In this document: piece by piece, positions 37,001 to 41,968 of the stretch
How the letters are laid out: each line of letters starts with the position of its first letter
Numbering within the stretch: position 1 is the stretch's first letter
Source: Calliphora vicina
Taxonomy: Eukaryota; Arthropoda; Insecta; Diptera; Calliphoridae
Direction of reading: 5' to 3'
NCBI RefSeq assembly: GCF_958450345.1
Contig: NC_088780.1
Span: 92,888,226-92,952,225 of the forward strand
DNA: 64,000 nucleotides
Program-made: the position numbers and the translations under genes
The notes under the pieces: generated by a model
The model's input: the letters and a program-made list of their open reading frames with translations, nothing else
Told to the model about the DNA's origin: nothing
The model's database searches: none

Positions 37001-37635
37001 AAAATATAAAATGAACTAAATTCTTTTCCATTAAGCTAATGGGAACTGCTACGATTTAAGTCAAATTGGCACAAAGAATTAATTTCCTTACAGCTCTGAA
37101 AGCAAGCAAAATAAAAGGCGTCAATTAACAACACACACAAAAAAATAAACAAATTTAATGCAAAACAAATATATATGTATGCATGTAGATATGTAGTCGA
37201 ATATACAATTAATGCACATAATAGACAACATGATATACGTCATTTTGCGAAATAAAAAAATGTTCTAAACTAATTCCAAACACAAAGAAAAAATATTCAA
37301 CAGATTTTACTTGTTGCCGAAAATGTATCATTATTTTATGTAACCCTACTTTTTTCTAATATTTATAAAGATCGATTTCTTTGTTTTGCAAACTTATATT
37401 TACTAACCTTATAATTGGCCACTAGTTTCGTTGATGATGATGTTGGCGTGGTTTTTATGGAAAAATTTCTATTACTATTTGCTGTAACAACTCCAATTTC
37501 GCGATTTTTAACTTCGAAATCTGTTGATGGTCCGGCAGTTGTTGTTGGAATTGTTGATCGATGCCGCGTAAATATATTTGTTAATAATTTTAATTTAACA
37601 CTTTTATTAAAATTTAACAAATTATTATAGCGCAT
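2015..37635 (-). CDS. grsm: M17 leucine aminopeptidase, NPEPL1/granny smith type (gene span, 3' end outside window)
   Basis: Four exons join in frame (228+1043+157+177 nt) to 535 residues; about 50 C-terminal residues are expected left of position 1. The protein is a probable dizinc aminopeptidase that removes N-terminal residues from peptides. All catalytic residues of the family are visible: metal ligands Lys361, Asp366, Asp384, Asp443 and Glu445, and catalytic Lys373 and Arg447 (motifs YDTGGLSIK, MKRDCGGAA, NTDAEGRL). Their spacing matches bovine lens leucine aminopeptidase with a constant offset of 111. Residues 1-76 are a low-complexity, basic, Ser/Thr-rich extension that could be a mitochondrial presequence. 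The second coding exon starts exactly with ATG (MAIDVKF), so a shorter cytosolic form from another 5' exon is possible. The NPEPL1-type assignment is firm; the symbol follows Drosophila orthology by recall. Confidence 0.88.
2361..2380. repeat. (AG)n microsatellite
   Basis: Ten AG units lie in a row inside the large grsm intron. Confidence 0.9.
3041..3880 (+). pseudogene. decayed mariner/Tc1-like transposase
   Basis: An 85-codon open stretch starts MRTKIIKYFQQNPTSSYKKL, a helix-turn-helix-like N-terminus. Downstream, in shifting frames, come family-like motifs: CIMDDEAYVLGNF (first catalytic Asp) and, near 3650, CHYGQQGLEWYKNNNVVFVA followed by NFP. Several stops and frameshifts break it. Flanking segments at about 2850-2900 and 3893-3970 share TTTTAAAACTGTGGGTTTA-like sequence in direct orientation. 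Family assignment is from motif order only. Confidence 0.6.
4250..4530. repeat. inverted pair of an interspersed repeat (family A)
   Basis: 4260-4330 contains AACTTTATGAAGATCGGTTC and CATAATTAGTCATAGCTCC; 4460-4525 carries the inverse (GGAGCTATGACTAATTATGG, ATCTTCATAAAGTTAGGTG). The same sequence recurs near 17290-17330, 17430-17480, 28870-28910, 35320-35360 and 35430-35470, so it is a dispersed repeat, not a local hairpin. Confidence 0.7.
4569..4790 (+). pseudogene. Jockey-type LINE relic, reverse transcriptase part
   Basis: Translation shows PDHQFG and, after a frame change, YYSPIFIDVSQSFDKVWHDQL, matching the Jockey RT block with the first catalytic Asp (FIDVSQSFDKVWH). Reading fails after about 70 codons. 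The C-terminal part of the same kind of ORF lies at 7658-8108, on the other side of the Helitron-like insertion. Confidence 0.6.
5089..5575. mobile_element. element nested in the Helitron-like element, CCATGTT termini
   Basis: The left end CCATGTTTCCAAGGCAG and the inverted right end CCATGTTCACACGACGGC form short imperfect inverted repeats. The interior has paired stretches such as TTCGTAATTCAGTTTGA and its inverse around AATTCAAACTGAATTACG. No clear target duplication was found and the exact ends may be off by a few bases. Confidence 0.45.
6340..7560. repeat. tandem array of about 120-bp units inside the Helitron-like element
   Basis: Units repeat the pattern GGTACTTTTTCTTTATTC, GAATGGTACTTTTTGAATTT, TGGACCTAGAAATATGAAAT and GGTCCTAAGTGAGTGAGAAT at least seven times with 5-20% divergence. 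A separate 34-bp unit (AAAAGATTGAAAACCGATCG followed by GTTTCGGTTTT) is repeated twice at 7209-7273. Confidence 0.75.
7658..8250 (+). pseudogene. Jockey-type LINE relic, C-terminal part and 3' end
   Basis: The reading gives CPSIQINPVTYPGILPDRRL, then HIKLKSIQMHWLLGTRSYL and, with a frameshift, NIHRDLNVPIMREEIKYSTS ending DILRRIETLNLAR-stop at 8108. These match the post-RT region of Jockey-clade ORF2 (consensus order: leading strand, 'QMYWLLGRKS', 'IHRDLNVPTVKEEI'). AAATAAAAATTCAATAAAAA follows as a 3' tail. The YADD region is missing. The copy is broken by at least three stops. Confidence 0.7.
8251..9434. other. grsm intron stretch without recognised content
   Basis: This is AT-rich intronic DNA. 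I see no coding stretch, no inverted termini and no clear repeat. Confidence 0.6.
9435..9812 (+). repeat. dispersed direct repeat, copy 1
   Basis: It shares about 85% identity with 10754-11133, including CCTAAAACGGGGAAAA, CCAAAAACTGAGTTTTTTTA, TTTACCGTGTGATAGTAAA and TATAAAAATTGTATATAGTC. The function and class are unknown; no ORF is present. Confidence 0.75.
10754..11133 (+). repeat. dispersed direct repeat, copy 2
   Basis: This is the second copy of the unit at 9435-9812, same orientation, 1.32 kb downstream. The 940 bp between the two copies are unrelated to the unit and hold no recognised gene. Confidence 0.75.
11383..12110 (+). pseudogene. I/LOA-like LINE ORF2 relic
   Basis: 11383-11535 reads WDTYKMCYTKNKGDLKISKR then TSWASYCESIDSVNELSIFR and ILSKES, the linker between endonuclease and RT typical of I/LOA-group LINEs. 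Around 11985-12070 the reading NWIVMMLSS then KIMLTRGTTQGV matches the RT motif before 'RGTPQGG'. Multiple stops and gaps separate the two parts. The minus-strand RNase H relic at 30775-31290 may be from the same family. Confidence 0.6.
12611..12637. repeat. (CAG)n microsatellite
   Basis: A GGCAGCAGCAG run of about eight triplets is followed 10 bp later by ATGCTGCTGCAT, which can pair with it as a hairpin. It is intronic in grsm with no coding frame around it. Confidence 0.9.
12640..14643. other. grsm intron stretch without recognised content
   Basis: AT-rich DNA. The open stretches at 13632-13868 and 14493-14699 have no recognisable protein features and low-complexity composition. Nothing is assigned. 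Confidence 0.5.
14644..14860 (+). mobile_element. left end of an hAT-like element
   Basis: It starts CAGGGAAACCAAAATATGC then AAATGCATG; the inverse of this end is found at 21886. Behind it are repeated subterminal GCATATTTTTGC words, also present near the right end. The CAGGG terminus is typical of hAT elements. Confidence 0.55.
15131..15369. mobile_element. MITE with perfect 8-bp target duplication TTTTAGTT
   Basis: The termini are CAAGGCGTATTAACAAGGTG and its exact inverse, and TTTTAGTT flanks both sides (15123-15130, 15370-15377). At 239 bp and non-coding it is a typical MITE; an 8-bp duplication fits hAT or P superfamily. It sits 57 bp before an hAT transposase remnant. Confidence 0.9.
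15426..15569 (+). pseudogene. hAT transposase C-terminal (dimerisation) fragment
   Basis: An uninterrupted 47-codon reading FKFAPITSADVERTFSMYKN, then IFRSNRQRFLFENFSQYFV, ends in a stop at 15567-15569. The pattern APITSADVER.FS...N..R...R matches the conserved hAT C-terminal dimerisation region. The upstream transposase body is absent. It probably belongs to the element whose ends are at 14644 and 21886. Confidence 0.75.
15700..15872 (-). pseudogene. Tc1-like transposase fragment with lost catalytic Asp
   Basis: Minus-strand reading gives WRFQHVNDPNHTSRVLTEWL, then, after a gap, AIENLWDIVDHKVQNYTP. The usual Tc1 motif is W.FQQDNDPKHTS; here the catalytic Asp before ND is Val, and the SPDLNP stretch is partly deleted. 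It is clearly inactive and separate from the Tc1 copy at 18040. Confidence 0.75.
15904..16613 (+). repeat. satellite-like tandem array, unit about 115 bp
   Basis: Six or more units contain ATATGAGTGATCACAGATCG then AGCTCCTTTTCTTGATTAAA and CGCTTATTGGCCAAGTTATT. A higher-order period of 248 bp is visible (ATCGTTTAAATCTGTATCG at 15904 and 16152). About 50 bp of the same unit resume at 19327, showing that the Tc1-like element inserted into the array. Confidence 0.85.
16692..17902. mobile_element. hAT-type foldback element, 8-bp duplication TATTAAAC
   Basis: The termini CAGGGACCCGAAATAACTG and inverted CAGGGACATAACTGTTATAA are flanked by TATTAAAC on both sides (16684-16691 and 17903-17910). Each arm is an array of about 40-bp units containing GATAACCATTATGAAAGATT and TTTTTTGGTCTT, in opposite orientation. 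The center (17070-17600) carries copies of interspersed repeat family A. The open frame at 16810-17007 is the repeat read through and not a gene. Confidence 0.88.
18040..19042 (+). pseudogene. Tc1-like DD34E transposase with one frameshift
   Basis: The first 128 codons (MGRAKHCTEEWKIIKNLS...) contain the paired helix-turn-helix DNA-binding domain. The second frame contains the DDE domain: LWTDETKI (first Asp), FQQDNDPKHTS (second Asp) and NPIENLW (Glu), with exactly 34 residues between the second Asp and the Glu. The two frames meet at a run of seven A at 18415-18421, where one extra base shifts the frame after KKFAKK. Apart from this, the ORF is free of stops to 19042, so the copy is young or the shift is a sequencing error in a homopolymer. 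Confidence 0.92.
19327..19947. other. satellite remnant and 'AGTGGGCGTGG' repeats
   Basis: The first 50 bp continue the 115-bp satellite. 19380-19680 holds two or three imperfect units with AAGTGGGCGTGG, TCAATTTTTCATTC and GTAAAAACTTAAATTGGA; a relative occurs at 21150-21210. No gene is seen. Confidence 0.6.
19950..20193. mobile_element. Harbinger-type MITE, copy 1 (TTA duplication)
   Basis: Termini AGCTACGTTTCCGCATACAC and inverted AGCTGGTTTTCCGCATACAC are flanked by TTA on both sides (19947-19949, 20194-20196). Inner arms share CCGTAATCGGC. A 3-bp TTA duplication is the signature of PIF/Harbinger. The ORFs at 19818-20298 are not genes. Confidence 0.85.
20197..21201. other. grsm intron stretch, small hairpin only
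   Basis: A short inverted pair (TTAGGATTGTA at 20449, TACAATCCTAA at 20506) bounds 68 bp. Otherwise I see nothing definable. Confidence 0.5.
21202..21256 (+). repeat. 55-bp direct repeat, copy 1 (candidate LINE target duplication)
   Basis: It matches 27327-27381 at 53 of 55 positions (starts TATCAGCATTTTAG). Copy 2 begins right after the A-rich tail of the LINE at 27291-27326. This fits an unusually long target-site duplication, or a local duplication of older repeat DNA. Confidence 0.8.
21690..21886 (-). mobile_element. right end of an hAT-like element
   Basis: It ends CATGCATTTGCATAG...CCCTG, the inverse of the end at 14644, preceded by subterminal GCAAAAATATGC words inverse to those at the left end. 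If both belong to one copy, it was stretched to 7.2 kb by nested insertions. The flanking 8-mers (CTAATGAC and GTTATGAT) agree at only 5 of 8 positions. Confidence 0.5.
22741..23724 (+). CDS. LINE ORF1 protein, PHD finger + coiled coil
   Basis: 327 residues if started at MSKVPFKCPIC. A start at 22609 would add 44 mostly hydrophobic residues before the zinc finger and looks like 5' UTR. Residues 8-59 form a C4HC3 PHD finger (Cys8, 11, 24, 27, His32, Cys35, 56, 59). Residues about 75-170 are Glu/Lys/Leu-rich and predicted coiled coil. From about 155 to 290 the sequence (RLNRSNIIISGLPK...) resembles the RRM-like / 'transposase 22'-type domain of ORF1 proteins. Its role is RNA binding and RNP formation during retrotransposition. 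Confidence 0.88.
   Translation: MSKVPFKCPICDKNITKTNRSIDCSYCEKYFHISCSNVSVEQHVFLTKNRNLKYVCEHCSRLPKYCNIQEELRNGFSALMSSLEEKLEQKFLEAKRKLEEQLECNLKLLEEKSKSANKNILNCDSSEQIKSDIKNCFDVIKVVDNAANDRILYLENQNNILQRRLNRSNIIISGLPKKIKDLRKPILKICTLYNVLLSYTDIQHCTYFAGGKKVLVKFNSVQTRDAIMINYHRNRNLKLNDVIGGTLQSNVYLNDHFTEVAKKLITVCRKLKEKSKIMKYTFLNYDVPKVIIKNTENAEETLTYDQCLKLLEGDELNDCSLSSANNL
24108..26936 (+). CDS. LINE ORF2 protein: APE-type endonuclease and reverse transcriptase
   Basis: 942 residues, fully open. Endonuclease motifs in order: GHYNIQSFS, GLSETWLKPE, GGVALLIS, IMGDFNINM, SLIDYFLLS and PGISHHSFI. RT motifs: PISVLPILSKVVE, SIDLSKAFERVIH (first catalytic Asp), SGVPQGSVIGPLLF and FVYADDVQFL (catalytic Asp pair). 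The C-terminus has RIWNTLPRDLR. The last endonuclease motif is normally SDH; here it reads SHH, so a catalytic Asp is replaced by His, which may cripple nicking. ORF1 ends 383 bp upstream. Confidence 0.92.
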   Translation: MDSFVNLGPVCSNNSVLRTNLLNFVGHLKIGHYNIQSFSTSSSSFKLNEIRNILSGNVLDIVGLSETWLKPETLTETVNISGYDMCRSDRPRPVRAGGVALLISKNIKYKVVFKSDRYGVFESIFIEIILRGIKILIGVVYLPKGDFNIMDEIVGDIIDRYTNVCIMGDFNINMFCSRNSNIVRQICHGMGLICHHNSAPTHYDINNNSTSLIDYFLLSPSLVVGTSGQMQCPGISHHSFIYISLDIPTQSFTKYVSYPDYNALNMEALEHTVDSLDFCGMYSTADVNIQLSVFMSNVDILHSFVPIVRRKICFKTDNWFKSPNILYHISLRDIAYKYYLRNRNHRNWTIYCEYRNRAKRVIKVAKERAYSTMFQNFGPKKMWNFLRNNGCLETRDDLITVNPSEVNEYFVSCQNEDVPFSLDSLNDNTVGAFSFHCVDLEDLYIAFGKIKSNASGHDRLSLKFLKIIFPFLSSHILHLVNTIITTSVFPVESKMARVVPIRKEGDSVSFNNLRPISVLPILSKVVEHIFMKQMLLHLDGNSLLHSAQSGFRCGYSSSALLVGLTDSIRNFVDKGKNVVLISIDLSKAFERVIHSRLVVKLLRHFDFSFLACKLIYSYLCGRSQYVSIGDSNSPILRVVSGVPQGSVIGPLLFMLYLNDLLNIGNGLPCRPFVYADDVQFLYYADSQFPDVLKEGVNYIISRVLTWSSENGFKLNSRKTKLMGFGFRTDNMDITLDGTCIEFVNRMKCLGVLIDDHLNFKAHINSISSRISFLLRRLYSLDIYLPFSIRMRVANALLMPHILYCIEVFSGTTGREFATFKIIFNRIVRFVFHLGIRHHVTPFVDRFLRCSFHNYVAIRLLIFFYKIFVNGFPDYIVDNFHLINSDRNPQFLYPLFHSAIFERSFQIRLSRIWNTLPRDLRCFSSSPYAFRRKLMNYVITHDL
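27327..27381 (+). repeat. 55-bp direct repeat, copy 2
   Basis: It is the partner of 21202-21256 with two mismatches and starts 16 bases after the A run of the LINE. Confidence 0.8.
27748..27904 (-). CDS. grsm: grsm coding exon 3 (NTDAEGRL metal site)
   Basis: It encodes residues 424-476 (RPDDIHTLYSG to LTGAQ) and starts in phase 2, completing Arg424. It carries the NTDAEGRL signature with metal ligands Asp443 and Glu445 and catalytic Arg447. Acceptor TAG and donor CAG|GTATGT are both canonical. Confidence 0.95.
27905..29106. other. grsm intron 2, with a SINE-like tRNA remnant and repeat family A
   Basis: This intron separates codon 424 of grsm. It holds poly-purine/T-rich DNA, a pol III B-box-like sequence (28692-28702), and a family A copy near 28870-28920. 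No coding region is seen; the ORF at 28091-28402 is low-complexity. Confidence 0.6.
28640..28760 (+). repeat. candidate tRNA-derived SINE fragment
   Basis: GGTTCGATTCC at 28692-28702 is a perfect RNA polymerase III B box; 40 bp upstream is TAGTGTGCTGCAC, a weak A-box candidate. The segment does not fold into a complete cloverleaf that I can draw, so a SINE head or decayed tRNA is more likely than a working tRNA gene. Confidence 0.4.
29107..30149 (-). CDS. grsm: grsm coding exon 2 (N-domain and first half of catalytic domain)
   Basis: It encodes residues 77-423 plus two bases of codon 424. The acceptor is a pyrimidine tract ending CAG directly before ATG (MAIDVKF); the donor is AAG|GTAAGT. 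It covers the non-catalytic N-domain (PVLIIGQLKHL) and the start of the peptidase domain, including the KGIVYDTGG and MKRDCGGAA metal-site motifs, and ends at VGPNAT. This exon is clearly more GC-rich than the flanking introns. Confidence 0.95.
30775..31290 (-). pseudogene. LINE ORF2 relic with RNase H motif
   Basis: The minus-strand reading at 31285-31190 is STIYMDSQAALKALNNHRIK SKL split over two words, the DSQAALKAL motif of LINE-encoded RNase H domains (I/LOA-like groups). Further along (30990-30780) fragments such as ITGHLGLK and NETAVHFI match the following Cys/His-rich region. Many stops. Probably a relative of the relic at 11383. Confidence 0.65.
31309..31560 (+). pseudogene. LINE ORF2 fragment related to the 24108 element
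   Basis: The reading ISFRIFGILLRIYSTSIYLP, then RMRTLFARTVWMPQILYGIE and LNRIVNTIVRSVYGIRR, aligns with the post-RT part of the ORF2 at 24108 (RISFLLRRLYSLDIYLP..., NALLMPHILYCIEVFSGT, FNRIVRFVFHLGIRH). It is a diverged family member lying back to back with the RNase H relic. Confidence 0.75.
31626..31870 (+). mobile_element. MITE family B, copy 1
   Basis: The right terminus GCCCTTTTGCATTTCAAGTG then ACG inverts to the left CGTTTCCTTAAATGCAAGAG. The interior (GTCGTTATTTTTAAAAATAG, GATGCGCTGTACCAATATCC) matches, in inverse orientation, the copy at 45449-45694. ATAT flanks both ends and may be the duplication. Confidence 0.75.
31877..34440. repeat. 2.56-kb near-palindrome built from tandem units of about 170 bp
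   Basis: Ends are TATGGGGCATTTCATGCCAA (left) and inverted TATGGGGAATTTCATGTCAA (right). The outer 300 bp of each arm are near-identical and unique-looking (GTGTCTGAGTTACTATCC and its inverse). Inside are about nine units with AGTGGGATGCGAGTGGGATA, TCTATCAAAATAAATATTTT and AATGGGCCCTTTTTT: about seven in the left arm and three or four inverted ones after the turn at about 33435. It starts 6 bp after MITE B. Open frames here are repeat translations. Confidence 0.85.
37408..37635 (-). CDS. grsm: grsm coding exon 1 (N-terminal extension)
   Basis: It encodes residues 1-76, starting MRYNNLLNFNKSV, and ends NYK before a consensus donor (AAG|GTTAGT) in phase 0. It is rich in Lys/Arg/Ser/Thr/Asn with few acidic residues in the first 30, as expected for a mitochondrial targeting peptide (inference). 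No homology to the catalytic domain is seen, so the start codon is less certain than the downstream exons. Confidence 0.7.
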
Positions 37636-37849
37636 TAAGTTAAAAATTGTTTAATAAACAAAATTTAATAATGAAAGAAGCAGAAGACTGCTAGACTCCC
37701 TAGAAAAAAAATAAAACAAAAACAATAAATAAAACTTGTTTTACCAGCACACACACACCATTTGTTTATAAAAATTTGCAACAAAAACAACAATTTTACT
37801 TGTGTTCTTTTATCTAATTTATTCGAACTCCTATTGTGTGAAAATTTTG

Positions 37850-37860
37850 CGGTCACACGC
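37850..37860 (-). promoter_or_regulatory. motif 1 (M1BP)-like core promoter element upstream of grsm
   Basis: CGGTCACACGC resembles the Drosophila motif 1 consensus YGGTCACACTR, typical of housekeeping promoters. It lies 215 bp upstream of the grsm start codon, but on the plus strand, opposite to the gene. It is a motif match only. Confidence 0.3.
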
Positions 37861-38584
37861 GTTAGGAAAAGTACCAAATTTATTTAAAAATGTTTTGTAT
37901 TTACTTTATTTAATTTGCAATTATATTATCAATAATAAATAATAGTCTTTGTGTTTTGAGAAAACGGAGATGCACAAATGCCGGTATTTTGATGACATCT
38001 ATTTGGAATGACGTGACTAAAACGAAAACGTCAAAATAATAAATGTATGTTTAAGTTTAACAACAGATGGTGCTGAAAAGTTCAAAAAGCTTTCAGTTTT
38101 TAATTTAAAGAAGCCGTTTTTTTGAAATGGTGGTGACAGACAGCACACACACAGTGGGGCGAAATAATTTTTTTTTGAAATAAATCAGACATAATATAAA
38201 TAAATAAACAGCTGTTCCGATCGGCATAAAATTTGACGTGGGCGTAGCCAAGGAGCATTCGAGTTTCGTTCGCCCCACATTCGAGCGTTTAATGAAAAAC
38301 GATTATTGTTGAAAGGACTGGAGACGCTTGTGGTTGTAGTATGTATGTATAAAAATACATACATAATCGTCATCGGGAAGTCTTTTTCGATGAACACCTG
38401 AAAAACATTAAAGAAAGAATAAAATATAAAAAACTATCATCAAAAAACTCAAACAAGAAATGTGGCATTTTTTATTATTGTTCCAGAAAGAATTAATAAA
38501 AGAAGGAAGGGCATCGAGCAGAGAAGGCACATACATATACAATAAAAATACATAACAGATTAGATAGATAGACACATAAATAAA

Positions 38585-40900
38585 AAATATTGTTGTTGTT
38601 ACGTTTTTTACCTTTTCAAAAAAAACGCTGGTTGTTATTATTTATTTCCTTCCTTTAAATAAACCGGATACTTTTCGACTGCAAATAAAAAAAGCCGTTT
38701 TTTATTATAATAGTAGTTTGAAAATTAATTAATTGTACAACAACTTGCTTTATTTATTTAAAATGTACAAAAAAAACAACAAACAAATATATAAATAAAA
38801 TAAAATATAAAAAAAAAATAAATAAATTATTTTTTAAATTAACTTTAAAAAAAGCTTGTGGGGTTTGTGACTATGCTGTATGTAGGACTTGGAAGGACAA
38901 CAAAACAAACATTCTCATTCCCACATTCCTAATTCAACAACCACTGCAAAAAAAGCACATTTTTATCTCATTGCCTACTTTTAGGATGACAAATTTGCAA
39001 TGACCTTGAAAAATTTGACATAACGGTATTTGTGGTGAATTTCTAAAAATTCACCACGATTTTTATTCACCACGATTTTTATTCACCACGATTTTTATTC
39101 ACCACGATTTTTATTCACCACGATTTTTATTCACCACGATTTTTATTCACCACGATTTTTATTCACCACGATTTTTATTCACCACAATTTTTTATTCACC
39201 TCGATTTTTATTCACCTCGATTTTTATACACCACACTATTTTATTCACCACAAAAAAACACCATGTTCATTTTTTTCCCGTCCGTATTCTCTCTCCTCCT
39301 TCTCTCGCTCACCACTCTTCTCTCTCTCTCTCTCTCCTTCCCCTCACTCACTATCTTTTTCTTTCTCCTTCCTTTTTTTCTCCTTCCTGTCTGTCTCGTC
39401 GTCTTTGTGGTTGGGGTGGGTGGGTGTGTGTGTGTTTTTTGGTTTGGTTGTTTTGTTTTTTTGTTTTTTCTAGGAAACAACCGGGTTCGTGGTATTTATG
39501 CGAACTTTAAAAAAAAAATGAATATGGGAATTTTAATTAAGTTAATTAAGTGTTTGTTTGTTATTAATTAAGTTTAAACGAATTCTCAAACTCAAACAGA
39601 AAGAAGAAGGAAGGAAGGAAGTTTTTTATTTATTTTTATCGTGAAGAAGAAGAAAAGGGCACATACAACATAATAAATATACATCAACATATGATGATGC
39701 ACCTTTTACCTTTTTTTTCAAAACGCTGGTTCCTTTAAATAAACCGGATTTTCGACTGCAAATATAAAAAGCCGTTTTTTATTTATTATAATAATAGTTT
39801 TTAGTTTTATTTATTTAAAATGTACAAAAAAAACAACAAATTAAAAAATTATTTTTTTATTTATTAACTACTGTAAAAAAAGCTTGGGGGGTTTGTGACT
39901 ATGCTGTAGGACTTGGAAGGACGGACATTCATTCCCACATTCCTAATTCAACAACCACTGCAAAAAAAGCACATTTTTTTTTTATCTCATTGCCTACTTT
40001 TAGGATGACAAATTTGCAATGACCTTGAAAAATTTGACATAACGGTATTTGTGGTGAATTTCTAAAAATTCACCACGATTTTAATTCACCACAATTTTTT
40101 ATTCACCACAATTTTTATTCACCTCGATTTTTATTCACCTCGATTTTTATACACCACACTATTTTATTCACCACAAAAAAACAACAAAAAAAATGTGTTC
40201 ATGGGGGGGGAGAGACAATTTTTTGCAATGACCTTGAAAAATTTGATTGACACAACGGTATTTGTGGTGAATTTCTAAAAATTCACCACGATTTTTATTC
40301 ACCACGATTTTTTATTCACCACAATTTTTTATTCATCTCGATTTTTATTCACCTCAATTTTTATACACCACACTATTTTATTCACCACAAAAAAAATGTG
40401 TTCATGGGGGGAGAGAGAGACAATTTTTTGCAATGACCTGAAAAATTTGACATAACGGTATTTGTGGTGAATTTCTAAAAATTCACCACGATTTTTATTC
40501 ACCACGATTTTTATTCACCACGATTTTTATTCACCACAATTTTTTATTCACCTCGATTTTTATTCACCTCGATTTTTATACACCACACTATTTTATTCAC
40601 CACAAAAAAACACCATGTTCATGGGGGGGGAGAGACAATTTTTTTCCCCGTCCGTATTCTCCTCCTTCTCTCGCTCACCACTCACTCTTCTCTCTCTCTC
40701 TCCTTCCCCTCACTCTCTTTTTCTTTCTTCCTTCCTTTTTCTCCTTCCTGTCTGTCTCGTCGTCCGTCGTCTTTCTTTGTGGTTTTTTTTTTGTTGGTTG
40801 TTGGTTGGTTGTTTGTTGTTGTTTTTTCTAGGAAACAACCGGGTTCGTGGTATTTATGCGAACTTTAAAAAAAAAAAGAATATGGGAATTTTTTATTCGG
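38585..40900 (+). repeat. tandemly duplicated block of about 1 kb with nested cassettes
   Basis: Copy A (about 38585-39540) and copy B (about 39700-40900) share, in order: AAACGCTGGTT, TAAATAAACCGGAT, TTTCGACTGCAAAT, TTTTAGGATGACAAATTTGC, the CACCACGATTTTT array, a CT-rich tract starting CCGTCCGTATTCTC, and CTAGGAAACAACCGGGTTCG then TGGTATTTATGCGAAC. The internal cassette CAATGACCTTGAAAAATTTG plus CGGTATTTGTGGTGAATTTC occurs four times (39000, 40016, 40228, 40431). Long ORFs in it are low-complexity CT-rich readings. Confidence 0.85.
39049..39240 (+). repeat. 16-bp tandem repeat ATTCACCACGATTTTT
   Basis: About eleven units, the first eight nearly identical, the last ones drifting to CACCTCG and CACCACA. 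The array begins with a hairpin (GTGGTGAATTTCTAAAAATT then CACCAC). Shorter arrays of the same unit recur at 40070-40170, 40280-40380 and 40485-40600. Confidence 0.9.
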
Positions 40901-41371
40901 AAAAATTCTACAAAATTGCTTGTTTTTCAAAAAAAAATATGGCAACCTTACAGGAAATAAAAATAGTAGTAGTATATTTTAGTAGTTAAAATAAGTAGTA
41001 TATATGTATATTATTTTAAAATAATTAATAATATATATATATGTATATAGTTATTTATTGTTTTTAATTTTTATTCGGTAGTCCGGAAATTAATAATCCG
41101 GATTAGTAGGGTCTGCAATCAAAATTATGAGGAATTTATCAATCAAGTTTTTTTACTGTTTAATTTAAAAATAAAAAAATTTAATGAAAAGTACTTTTCT
41201 TATACAACTCTGGCGGCTAACTAACACTTTACTAATTTTACTTTTTAGTTTATTCTTCGTACATGTATTTATGAGCAACGACGACGTTGTTGTTGTTTGA
41301 TTAAATCGAAGGCACAAACAACAAAAGAAGCAGCAAAAATCCAATTTAAACGAATTCAAAGGGAATTTCTA

Positions 41372-41406
41372 TCAGTTAGTCGAGGTGTCGGTTGTCCAAC
41401 AGTTGT
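41372..41406 (+). promoter_or_regulatory. Gdh core promoter: initiator plus DPE
   Basis: TCAGTT at 41372-41377 matches the insect initiator TCAKTY with A+1 at 41374. AGTTGT at 41401-41406 falls exactly at +28 to +33 and matches the downstream promoter element RGWYVT. No TATA box is at the expected distance. This predicts a 183-nt 5' UTR. Confidence 0.65.
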
Positions 41407-41556
41407 GTGCAGCTCGAGCCAAATAGTTATTCTATTAAAAAACATTAAAGAAGTATTTCTTTTTTGTTTTAATTAAGTAAAAAAGTAAACCAACCGAAAG
41501 TGTTTCTTTGTGTTGGTGGTTTGTTAAGTGTGTGATTAGTGTGTGCATACAACAAA

Positions 41557-41968
41557 ATGTATCATTTGAAAAGTTTAGCTCGTCAGGCTGCCGTCCGCCA
41601 GGATGTTGCTGCCACTTTGGTTAAGGCTATGCCCACTGCTGCCTTGCAAGCACGTGGCTATGCTGAATACCAAATTCCCGACCGTCTAAAGGAGGTGCCC
41701 ACTGCCAAAGATCCCCGTTTCTTCGATATGGTAGAGTACTTCTTCCACCGTGGTTGTCAAATTGCCGAAGATCGTTTGTTGGACGATATGAAGGGAAAAT
41801 TGTCCATGGAAGACAAGAAAAAGAAGGTTAAGGGTATTCTTATGCTTATGCAACCCTGTGACCACATCATTGAAATCGCTTTCCCATTGCGTCGCGATTC
41901 TGGTGACTTTGAATTGATTACCGGTTATCGTGCCCAGCACTCTACCCATCGTGTACCAACCAAGGGCG
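41557..41968 (+). CDS. Gdh: Gdh coding exon 1
   Basis: It encodes residues 1-137 plus one base: presequence, then the N-terminal glutamate-binding domain (VEYFFHRGCQIAEDRL, RRDSGDFELITGYRAQHS). It ends in phase 1 with GGGCG|GTAAGT. The following intron is 9.1 kb. Confidence 0.97.

Larger units (their letters stand above)
30150..37407. other. grsm intron 1
   Basis: This 7.3-kb intron separates the N-terminal extension exon from the catalytic exons. It contains two LINE relics, a MITE, the 2.56-kb palindrome and family A copies (35320-35470). From 35480 to 37400 I see no definable element. Confidence 0.7.
37636..41371. other. intergenic region between grsm and Gdh
   Basis: The two genes are head to head. 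37640-38580 may hold the grsm promoter and a short inverted pair GTGGGGCGAA (38153) / TTCGCCCCAC (38262). 38585-40900 is the duplicated block described separately. 40900-41371 precedes the Gdh start site and shows no other element. Confidence 0.6.

Noticed and set aside
39049..39240. Regularly spaced short direct repeats resembling a CRISPR array
   Set aside because: The 16-bp units are contiguous with no unique spacers, and the organism is an insect. It is a simple tandem repeat.
39263..39571. ORF rich in Leu/Ser/Phe that looks like a membrane protein (also at 40615-40989)
   Set aside because: It is translated CT-rich low-complexity DNA in the duplicated block, repeated in copy B with frame differences.
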